Source of the DNA: Bactericera cockerelli
Lineage: Eukaryota > Arthropoda > Insecta > Hemiptera > Triozidae
Direction of reading: 5' to 3'
Length of the DNA stretch: 64,000 nucleotides
NCBI GenBank assembly: GCA_024516035.1
Contig: CM044964.1
Coordinates: 20,032,931 to 20,096,930 of the forward strand
The notes below the pieces were generated by a model. It searched no databases. It had not been told where the DNA came from and saw nothing but the letters and a program-made list of their open reading frames with translations. Positions 41,724 to 53,700 of this stretch are shown here, one piece after another (within the stretch, counting starts at the first letter, position 1; each line of letters starts with the position of its first letter). The position numbers and the translations under genes were made by a program.

Positions 41724-44700
41724 ATGGATCCTGAGGGATCACCAGAGTCCAAGGTAAGCTAAAATGATATCCATTCCTCAGATGATGTTATTTTTTTCGT
41801 CTTTGTCCAATACCTATGGTCTTTTCAGTGTTATCAATACTGACTGTTATCAATTAGGTCATGCCAAATAACATTGATATTAGTTAAAGGCTCATCAATT
41901 TATTCACCTATTCTGTAATGTAGTTGTAGTATGCATCAATGTCATGTCTTCATTGAAATATAATGACATCACTACCAGAATTAGGTAATGATGGGTTCAT
42001 GATAACCTCAATATTCAAGCTGATGTGGTTGAGTTCCTAGATTAAGAATGGATCAATGCCATGTTTTTTCATTGAAATAAAATGACATCACTTCCAGAAT
42101 TAGGTAGGTAATGATAGGTTCCCTCAATATCCAAGTTGATATGGTTGGGTCCCTTGAAGCTAATATTTCCTCTAGAAGAATTTATGGTAATTATACGGAA
42201 ATTGGCTTTGGATTTTTTCCACTGAAATCAACTTATATTGACTTAATGACACTATAAATTGACTTATCACACATCCACAAACTGCAGAAACCCAAAAATT
42301 CACTTTTAAATTGCATATAATTATTAGATTTTTCAATTAAATTACCTACCATGCACATTTCTCTCTTCTTCTTTTTAATTTTCAGGAGAAGACCAAATTG
42401 GCTCTTTTGTCAAAAGAGGAACTTATCTCCAAATGCACCAAGTTGCTGCACATATCCCGTCAAGCTCAACTTGCCAAACAAGAGACCACTCTTGTTGTCA
42501 AGCAGCTTCAAGAAAAGTTTGATGCAAGTGAGCAAATCAATGAAACATTACAGCGGGAACTGAAGGAGAGTAATCAGATCAGAGATAATGTTGTCAAAAA
42601 GCTGGGACTTGTTTCTGTGGAAACCAAACAGCTTATTGAGCAAGGTAAAAAAAGTTATATAATTATGTAATAAATCATATCCTTTGTCATTCCATTAATA
42701 AACAGGTTGACTTATAAAGAGGTTGATGTGAATAATTTTATGATGGAAAATATTTTGTTTTAAACATTTTAGCAATAAGTACCTAAGTAATTTACGTAAA
42801 AGTTAAGTAAAATATACTTAAGTAAAAGTAGAGTAATTACTTTACTTTCTGTGTCCAGTTTTTTTTTAGTAATAAATTACTCTGATTGATTGATTGATTT
42901 CCATGTCTGGATGTTTGTGAAAGATTTGTCGGTTGTGAAAGATTTGTTTCATGTGGGCCTAACTGCCTAAAAAAATGGTAATAAGCAATCCCAGGCTCTA
43001 TTGTGCACAATTTTTTGATAGTGAAAATATTTCTTGAAATTTTGAATTTATAAAATCAGGATTTTTTAATTTTGATGTTGTACACTTGAAAACTGGCCAC
43101 AACCTTCATAAATTACTGTGATGAATATACTTTGGTCTTCACAGGTGAGAAGTTAACTACAGACATTGAGACACTGAAGCAAGAAAAGTTGAAAGTCTAT
43201 GAGGAATTGTCATCATGTCAGAAACAAAATGGGATCCTGACGCAGAATATTGGAGATCTGGAGGTTAGACTTATGCAGATGAATGAGGTGAAAGGTAAAC
43301 AAAAAGTTTTGTAATTCTGGTTTGTTTTTTTTAAAATAGATTTTACAGTATAAGCAAACTAAGAGTATATCTTGGTAGCTCAGTGGTAAAAGTGGCACTC
43401 TGTGAATCCAAAGATTCCAGAGTTTTTTGGGGTTTGAAACCTAGCTAAGCCATGACATGCTATCCTCCCATTTGTTATTTTTACCACATATGCCAGCCTC
43501 CATGGTGTAACTGTTGTGACTACTACCCATAGTTCAGAGATCCTGAGTTCTTGGGCTTAGTGCTGGAATAATGGGTCTTCAATAGTCCTAAGTGGGCAGT
43601 AGAAATAAGGATATATTATTATTATATGATTATTTGATAATACAGTTGTTGTAGATGGTGCTTTTTTTGCAATTAAAAAAAATGCAATATTCACCATATC
43701 TATAGATTTGGATACTTTAAATAGACCTCAAAACATTTGCTTTGGGTGAAAGGCTAGCAAGTCCTACTTGGTTAGTATAAAATGAGGTTTTTTAATTTGG
43801 GTTTAACATTGCTTTTAATATTATTATTATGATTTTTATTCTGGTGGAGCATTATAATACCTTTGAGTAGTGTTAATGTCATTGTTTTATAATAATGTAT
43901 GTCAATTTTTAATGATATACGTACATCTCTTTTGTATAGCTCTTAAAATACATAAATAATTAAATAATCATTCCATAGAAGACATAGACCAAAAGCTAAG
44001 AAGAAGAAAACTGTTTGTGAGTGGTTGAAAAGGATAAATGTATAATGTTTTATTACTTTTTACTGATATTTTTTCTGTTGAAGTTAGTTCTCTAAACTGA
44101 AACAAGGTGAAATATGTTGACATTATCATCAAACATATCCAGCTACTCACATTAACTAAACTTTTAGAACAACAAAAACACTTGTTTATTATTAACTGTC
44201 TTAATACATTTTTTTTTCCTCCAGGTGAAATGGAATTTAAAATCAATGAGCTGAATAAAAAAAACCGTGACAAAGCAGAAGTGTCTGACACAATCAGAAA
44301 ACTAAATGAAGAGAACATGGATTTAAAACAGAAAAATGAACTCCATGAAAGTGAAAATCAAATCATTCAGAAAACAATAGACACACTTGAAAAAACATTG
44401 GACAATAAAGAGAAAATAATTAGAGACTGTGAAGAACGCACAAAGAATTTAGAACTTGCTGAAAAAGAGGCCAGAGAAAAAATTGATGAAGTGACAAAAG
44501 GCTCAGAAGATAGAATCAAAAATCTGCAGGAAATGTTAGAAGAAAAAGAAAAAACAATTGAAGCACACATTGAAACAATTGCACAACTTAAAGAAAATAT
44601 CTGTGATATAGACAATGAAATTAAAAATGTAAAAAATATAGTGAAACAGAAAGATGTAGAATTAGAAAAGCTACCAACTAGTTTGAGTGAAAAAGATAGA

Positions 44701-47700
44701 CTAATCGAAAATCTCAAAGCATCTATTCGAGATAATGAAATGAGCAGAAATGAAATGAGGAATATTAAAGATGAGAAACTAGAAGAAATGGAACTTGAAA
44801 TAGAAGAGAAAAGCAATAAACTGGAAAGTCTTGAAAACGAACTGAAAGAATCAACTCGGAAATGCAATGCACTTGAAAAACAAAATGAAGTGATAGCTGA
44901 GAAAATTAACGAAGTGTCAAATGAGCTAAGTAATAAGAATGATGCCATAGAAAAACTAGAAAACGACCTCATAGAGAAAGATAGGATGTTCAAAATAACA
45001 TTACAAAATAAAGAAACGGAATGTAACCAACTTCTAAATTCCATTCAAATTGAACTAGATGACAAAGTTCAACAGTTTGTTGAATTAGATGCTCTATTGC
45101 TTCAAAATAAAACAATGTTAGAGAAAACCCTAGACCATGTCACAAATTTGGAAAACAATTTGAAAGTCAAAGATACTGACATTGAACAGGCACAAAATAA
45201 AATTGAGCTTCTTGTTTTTGAGCTGGATGAAAAATCCATCCTTCTCAAGCAACTTGAGAGTGACGCAAGTCAGAATGATGAAAAACTGGAAGCCCTCAAT
45301 GAAGAATTAAAAAACAAACAAGCTACCATTAAAGATTTGGAAAGTAAAATTGATGATGTGCATCAAAGAGATGAAAAACTAGATGCTGTTGAAGAAGAAT
45401 TAAAAACTAAGGAACAAAGAATCCAAGAGTTGGAAAAAGATGTAAGTGAGAAAGATACACTTTTAAACACTCGTGTCAATGAGTTAAAAGATAAAAATGA
45501 CCATCTACAGCATTTTGAAACAAAATTAAGTCAAAAGGACGAAGTATTGTTCAACCTGGAAAAAGATTTGAGGCAAAGAGACGATAAAATAGAAAAACTT
45601 GAAAATGATTTGAAGGGTAAAGAAGAACTACTTGACGAATTAAAAGCCAGCCTAAATGAATCCAAAAAGAACATGCAAGACACACTAATTGAAGAGCTCA
45701 ATACACTGGAAAACAATTACAAAGAAACTCGCTCCATCATTGATGCATTAGAAGCTACAGTGAAAGAAAAAGAAGAGAGCATCAAAATACTAGAAGACAC
45801 CAATAAAAAACTTACAAAGAAACTAGCTGAAGAGACTGATCATCTAAAGTCTATTCAAACAGAGCTAGCAATTAAAACAGAGAGAATAGCAGCTCTTGAA
45901 GTTGACATGGAAAACGAGAAGGCACAGTACAAAAATCTTCAGAAGGAAATTGCAGACAAGAGTGAACGAATATCCCAATTGGAACTTATCATCCAAAACA
46001 ACGAAGATTCGCAACGCGAGAAGTCAAATTCTGAGTTGGAGAAAAACGAAAATTTCAAGCTTAATTTGCAAAATCTGGAAAACGATAACATCAAGTGCAA
46101 GCTGGAGATTGAAAATCTGATGGAAGAACTAGCGCAGTCAAATCAGATGTGCAAAGAGAAGCAGGGAGAACTGGAGAATTTGAAGGGGCTTTATGACACG
46201 CTGAGTGGAAATTATGAAAAAATAAATACACGTGAGTGAGGGTTAGATACTTTTATAACACAAGGATTGGCATAATACAAGCTGTTGAATATTTATAGGG
46301 GGTCTATCATACAATGAGTGAGCTCGATTAAATACAGATGGATAAGTTTTTTTTCTAAATTAAAATATTTTCAACAGAAAAAAAGTATAAATTGAGGTAG
46401 GTCTAGTAAATTTTGATAAGTAAGTATTATTGCCTAATAAAATTAAATGGGAATATCATAGTGAGTGCTAATGCCCATCCTGAAATGTTGTGCCAACTGG
46501 TAAAGTATTGATTTGTTTTTAAAGAAATTATAATTCTAAGAAAAAAAAATCTAAAATTTAATGTGTGATAAATTTTCTAAGTGATCAACTTTTTTTCCAT
46601 AGAGAACAAGAGTCAACGTCAGTACATTGAATCTTCAAGTCAAATCCTCAACCAGCTGAAATGTCAAAAGCAAGATCATTGTATCATTTGTGTCTGCCAC
46701 TCAACAAGCTATACAGAGTGATATTCTGAGTGCTCTGAAGTTCAGTGAGAAAATGAAGACCACGAAGACTGAACAGGAAGATTACTCAAGGAGATGGCTT
46801 TGATGAATGAGAACTTGAAAGGTAGGAAATATAATAATAAATTGACTTATTTTACTACGTGATTAGCACTATGTCCCATTATTCCAGCATTAAGGTCACG
46901 ACGTATTATTTTGTGGTAAATTCCCAATGGGAGGTTATTGCCTATGCAATCTATTCCACTCAACCAATTGATGGTTTCAAATTTATCTCAAAGTTGGGCT
47001 CGTCCTGAAGCACATATTTTTATTTGCGATCAACCATTGTGAAGACATTGGACTTATTCTTTTCAAGCATTTAAACCCTTGGAAAACTCCAATTGTGGCT
47101 TAAGCTAGCCTGGCTTGTAAGGATTGGCTAGTCAGTTCTCTGTTTATCTCTTTTACTCAAACAGGTCGAGGTGAGAAAATTTACTCCTCAATGAAGAAAT
47201 AACGCGCTGCGCAAGAAGAGCACGTTGGAGAGGGAGAAATGTGCTGTTCAAGCCAATCTAGATGCCATGACAGAAAAGATGAAAGATCTGAAAGAGGAAC
47301 TCAGTAAGAGAAAGACGTTCAGCGGAGAATGAGTGAGCAGATTGAGAAGATGAAAGACGACGCTAAGAAGAAAGAAGAGGTAGGTGTATTTTTATTTGCT
47401 GTATTTTTGAAGGGGTTTTATACGAAAATGAAAACATAGACATTCAAAATAGAAGGGGTTGTAAGAAGATTAACAGAAAAGAAAAACATACAGAGGAGAA
47501 TGAATAAAGATATCGAAAAGATGAAAGGAGACACTAAGAATAGAAAAGAGGTAGGTGCATTTTTATTTTCTGGATTTTTGAAGGGGCTTTATACGGAAAT
47601 AAAAAATAGAGATTCAAAATAGAAAGATTGTAAGAAGAACTAAAGAAAAAAAAGACATCAGAAGATAATGAGTAACAGATAAAAGAGATTGAAAGATCGC

Positions 47701-50700
47701 TAAGAAGTAAGGTTGGAATAGGATGTATTTTTTTTTGATTTTTGGAAGGGTTTTAGATAAAAAGTCAAGAGTAAAAATGAAGGATTGGAACGAAAACTAG
47801 AGTATTTTTCTTTGCTGTTATAGGTAAAACATAGAGTTTTAAAATAGAAAGAGTTGTAAGAAGAACTAACAGAAAAAAAAGACATGTATACAGAAGATAA
47901 TAAGTGAGTAGACTGAGAAGATTGTATGTTTTTTTTTTCGATTTTTGAAGGGGTTTTTAAACAAGAGTAATGTGAAAAATTAAGGACAACTAAGTATTTT
48001 CTGTGACTGTTGTAATTAAAAAAAAAAGATGGACAGAAAGGAATGAGGCCAATATTACCAATCTCTCCCTTTTCCCTAGGAATGCCAACGTAAACAAGAA
48101 CTCTTGGTATCCACGGCAACACAAAGTGTGTCCCAGGCAGAACCTGTTGTCACGGCAACACAAAATGCGTCCCAAGCAGAATCAGTTACCATGGTAACAT
48201 TAAGTGCGTCATCAGCAGCTGATGTTGACAACAAAATGGAGACTCTGAGCACGAGTACTCTGAGCAGAGCTGACGAAAGCAACAGGATGAAAGACATTGA
48301 AGATACCTATGAGGATAGGTAAGTCTACTTGAGTGGTAAGTTATCCATATTGAAAGACAATTTTTCACAATAAATGTAACTTCTTAAATTTTTTTTTTTT
48401 TTTTTACTGAAACCTGTGAAATGGAATGTACAATATCTCCGGCCCTGTTTTGATTAAAAATATCAAACTTGTCTTAAAATACTTTTAATGTCAACTACTT
48501 TTCAGAAATGTATTGCAAATAGGTTGGTTCCATTTAAGATTCCAAAGTTGACCCACCCTGGGGCCGCCCCTGGTAATGAATAAAAAATAAAAACTTGGTA
48601 GAAAAGGTTTCCCCCTCGAAATTATGGTATATGTATTATAGCTTTTTTAAATTTTAATCCGTTCTCTTTATATATCGAGTGGCTCCTTTTTTGGCGGACC
48701 CTGTATACAAAAATAAATTAAAAAACTTCCCGTTCATTATAAAATCATTCTTTTCAGATACATGAAGTTGAAGTTGCTGACTATCAAATACAAAAAGTCT
48801 TATGTGGAGACAAATGAGAAGTTAGCCACTGTTACCGCCGAGAACACAGCACTGATTCAGAAACTGCAAGCTCTTTCAAACCAGGTGAGTGATAGACTAA
48901 TGAAAAGCTAGCCACTGTTATCGGCGAGAACACAGCACTATTCAGAAACTGCAGGCTCTTTCTAACAGGTGAGTTATAAACCAACGAGAAGTTTGCTACT
49001 GTTACCGGCGAGAACACAGCATTGATTCAGAAACTGCAGGCTCTTTCTAACCAGGTGAGTTTAAAAACCAAACGAGAAAGTTTGCTCTTACTATTCTTCT
49101 TTATGGCTGGTTCTATCAATAAACGACAAAACCAAGTTATCGTGAAACATCGGTTTGGTTCAATCTCGTATACACTTGACATAGACACACTAGCGCTAAT
49201 TTGACGAATCTTTTTGAAACAAGCGTTTCCAATCCGAGTATCGTACCAAACGGAGGGTACGTAAAATTAATAGAACCGACCATTAGTATTGGTAAGAGAT
49301 TAGATTCGTTCGTATCGTACCAGCTACCCACATTAACCTCACCCAGCCTGGGTAGGGCCGGAAATGCCAGCCTCACGTGTTCGGAGGGACCAGAATTTTC
49401 TGTGCGAGAAGTCTGTTCCAACCGGGAGTCAAACTCAGGATCTCTGGACTACGGGCAGTATGTGTTATCATATTTGTGTTAATCACTGGCGTTTTCGTTC
49501 ATTTGTGAAGTGCGATGTACCTACTTTTATATAAATACTTTGTATACTACATGTACCTATATTGCATTAATGTACCTATTATGTAAATAAAACTACAACT
49601 TTAGTTGTAATAATGTTCATAATAAGTATTAGTCTGTCTCGGTAGCTCAGTGGTAAAGGCGGCACTCTGTGAATCCAGAGATTCCAGAGGTCGTGGGTTC
49701 GAAACCCAGCCGGGACATGACAAGTTATCCTCCCATTTGGGATCCTCCCATTTTTACCACATAATAATATGTCTTGGGCTTACTGCTGGAATAATGGGAC
49801 TTTAATAGTCCTTATCGGGCAGTATGAATAAGACGATATTATTAATATTATATTTCTACAGATAAAAACGGCCTCGATCGTGCAATCAGAGTACGACAGC
49901 CTGTGCGAGAAGTACGACGCCGTCACCAAACTCGCTCGCCAGAGAGAGAAGACGCTGGGCGGAGCTGAGACACGAGTGGAGGAGCTCGAGAAGAAAGTGG
50001 AGCAACTCCGAGGCAGTCTCGCGGAGGTTACAGAGCAGAGGAGTGAGTTGCAAGTGAAGCACGCCCAGCTCAGAGAGAAGTTTGATGAGCAACAAGTGCG
50101 TCTATCCTATAATTTTTTTGTAATTGTAAATATCAGCATCGTTTATTGTATTAAATGTTACATACATGAACATAATTAATAATATAATATTATGATTAAC
50201 ATGTAAGAACATTACTTATATTCTAATTCTAGTAGTGATGCTCACCTACCCACACTAAAGGATACTTCCTTTGTCTCGTGGGTAGGGAGTAAATATAATC
50301 TCAGAGAGCTCATATAGCTCTCTGCTCATAAAAGCTCAGAGAGTAAATAAAAGCTCAGAGAGAAGTTTGATGAGCAACAAGTGAGTCTATCTTATAATAG
50401 AGAGTTAATGTATGTATATCTTAGCGGAGGCTACAGAGCAGAGGAATGAGCTGCAAGTGAAGCACGCCCAGCTCAGAGAGAAGTTTGATGAGCAACAAGT
50501 GAGTCTGTCTTATAATAGAGAGAAGTTTGATGAGCAACAAGTGAGTCTAGCTTATAATAGAGAGTTAATGTATGTATATCTTAGCGGAGGTTGCGGAGCA
50601 GAGGAGTGAGTTGCAAGTGAAGCACACGCAGCTCAGAGAGAAATTTGATGAGCAACAAGTGAGTCTATCTTATAATCAGAGAGAAGTTTGATGAGCAACA

Positions 50701-53700
50701 AGTGAGTCTATCTTATAATCAGAGAGAAGTTTGATGAGCAACAAGTGAGTCTATCTTATAATCAGAGAGAAGTTTGATGAGCAACAAGTGAGTCTATCTT
50801 ATAATCAGAGAGAAGTTTGATGAGCAACAAGTGAGTCTAGCTTAAAATAGAGAGAAGTTTGATGAGCAACAAGTGAGTCTAGCTTAAAATAGAGAGAAGT
50901 TTGATGAGCAACAAGTGAGTCTAGCTTATAATCAGAGAGAAGTTTGATGAGCAACAAGTGAGTCTGTCTTATAATAGAGAGAAGTTTGATGAGCAACAAG
51001 TGAGTCTATCTTATAATAGAGAGTTAATGTATGTATATCTTAGCAGAGGTTACAGAGTAGAGGAATGAGTTGCAAACCAGCTCAGAGAGAAGTTTGATGA
51101 GCAACAAGTGAGTCTATCTTATAATAGAGAGTTAATGTATGTATATCTTAGCGGAGGCTACAGAGCAGAGGAATGAGCTGCAAGTGAAGCACGCCCAGCT
51201 CAGAGAGAAGTTTGATGAGCAACAAGTGAGTCTATCTTATAATAGAGAGTTAATGTATGTATATCTTAGCGGAGGCTACAGAGCAGAGGAATGAGCTGCA
51301 AGTGAAGCACGCCCAGCTCAGAGAGAAGTTTGATGAGCAACAAGTGAGTCTATCTTATAATAGAGAGTTAATGTATGTATATCTTAGCGGAGGCTACAGA
51401 GCAGAGGAATGAGCTGCAAGTGAAGCACGCCCAGCTCAGAGAGAAGTTTGATGAGCAACAAGTGAGTCTGTCTTATAATAGAGAGAAGTTTGATGAGCAA
51501 CAAGTGAGTCTAGCTAATAATAGAGAGTTAATGTATGTATATCTTAGCGGAGGTTGCGGAGCAGAGGAGTGAGTTGCAAGTGAAGCACACGCAGCTCAGA
51601 GAGAAATTTGATGAGCAACAAGTGAGTCTATCTTATAATCAGAGAGAAGTTTGATGAGCAACAAGTGAGTCTATCTTATAATCAGAGAGAAGTTTGATGA
51701 GCAACAAGTGAGTCTATCTTATAATCAGAGAGAAGTTTGATGAGCAACAAGTGAGTCTAGCTTAAAATAGAGAGAAGTTTGATGAGCAACAAGTGAGTCT
51801 AGCTTAAAATAGAGAGAAGTTTGATGAGCAACAAGTGAGTCTAGCTTATAATCAGAGAGAAGTTTGATGAGCAACAAGTGAGTCTATCTTATAATCAGAG
51901 AGAAGTTTGATGAGCAACAAGTGAGTCTATCTTATAATCAGAGAGAAGTTTGATGAGCAACAAGTGAGTCTATCTTATAATCAGAGAGAAGTTTGATGAG
52001 CAACAAGTGAGTCTATCTTATAATCAGAGAGAAGTTTGATGAGCAACAAGTGAGTCTAGCTTAAAATAGAGAGAAGTTTGATGAGCAACAAGTGAGTCTA
52101 GCTTATAATCAGAGAGAAGTTTGATGAGCAACAAGTGAGTCTGTCTTATAATAGAGAGAAGTTTGATGAGCAACAAGTGAGTCTATCTTATAATAGAGAG
52201 TTAATGTATGTATATCTTAGCAGAGGTTACAGAGTAGAGGAATGAGTTGCAAACCAGCTCAGAGAGAAGTTTGATGAGCAACAAGTGAGTCTATCTTATA
52301 ATAGAGAGTTAATGTATGTATATCTTAGCGGAGGCTACAGAGCAGAGGAATGAGCTGCAAGTGAAGCACGCCCAGCTCAGAGAGAAGTTTGATGAGCAAC
52401 AAGTGAGTCTATCTTATAATAGAGAGTTAATGTATGTATATCTTAGCGGAGGTTACGGAGCAGAGGAATGAGCTGCAAGTGAAGCACACGCAGCTCAGAG
52501 AGAAGTTTGATGAGCAACAAGTGAGTCTATCTTATAATCAGAGAGAAATTTGATGAGGAACAAGTGAGTCTATCTTATAATCAGAGAGAAATTTGATGAG
52601 CAACAAGTGAGTCTATCTTATAATCAGAGAGAAATTTGATGAGCAACAAGTGAGTCTATCTTATAATCAGAGAGAAGTTTGATGAGCAACAAGTGAGTCT
52701 ATCTTATAATCAGAGAGAAGTTTGATGAGCAACAAGTGAGTCTGTCTTATAATAGAGAGTTAATGTATGTATATCTTAGTGGAGGTTACGGAGCAGAGGA
52801 ATGAGCTGCAAGTGAAGCACGCCCAGCTCAGAGAGAAGTTTGATGAGCAACAAGTGGGTCTATCTTATAATAGAGAGTTAATGTATGTATATCTTAGCGG
52901 AGGTTACAGAGCAGAGGAATGAGTTGCAAGTGAAGCACACGCAGCTCAGAGAGAAGTTCGATGAGCAACAAGTGAGTCTATCTTATAATAGAGAGTTTTT
53001 TTTTTTCTCATCTCTGTTTACACGCCACAATAATGCTGCAATTACGTAAGCAGGTTTGAGGGACACTGCATACAGATTAAAGACCTCTATTCAGGCCCTC
53101 TCTACATCTTTGTTTAAACTGTTCCAAAGTGAGATCGAGATCCAAATTTGCACTGTTACAGTAATTATTAAATATTATTAGAGAGGAGATGAGTGGTGAT
53201 TCCAGATACACAGGAGAATAGTTTCTTGGTATAGAGTTTAAGCAGTCTAATTATTGAGGAGATGAGTGGTGATTCCAGGTACACAGGAGAATAGTTTCTT
53301 GGTATAGAGTTTAAACAGTCTATTTAACAGGGAGTCAACAGGGAGAAGACGAGTGTCTTACTAGAGGAGTATAAACAGAGAACGGACTAGCCAACCCTTA
53401 CAAGCCAGGCTAGCTTGCAGTTTCCTTAGGGTTTTATTTTTTAAATTAATATTTATTTAAAGAGAGGTCTGTAACATTCAGAGTCCTTGTCCCTTCCTGA
53501 GGGTTTAATGGCTTATAAAGAAAAGTCCAAGTCCTCATGATGGTTGAGCGCACATAGAAATATGTGGTTCAGGACGGAGACCATCACTCACCCCTCCAGC
53601 TGTAGCCAAGCTGGCTACAACAACAACCACCAGGCGAGGTTAATGCTAAGTACATTTTCTATGATCTAACCCTCAGAGTGTTATTATTATTATGTGGTCA

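Noticed and set aside
44367..45044. 225-codon minus-strand Ser/Phe-rich frame
   Set aside because: Shadow of the Glu/Lys-rich coiled-coil exon G4; GAA and AAA codons read in reverse give Ser/Phe without stops.
50290..52995. CRISPR-like regular repeat array
   Set aside because: Repeats are contiguous without unique spacers, the repeat is a copy of a eukaryotic exon edge, and there are no cas genes.
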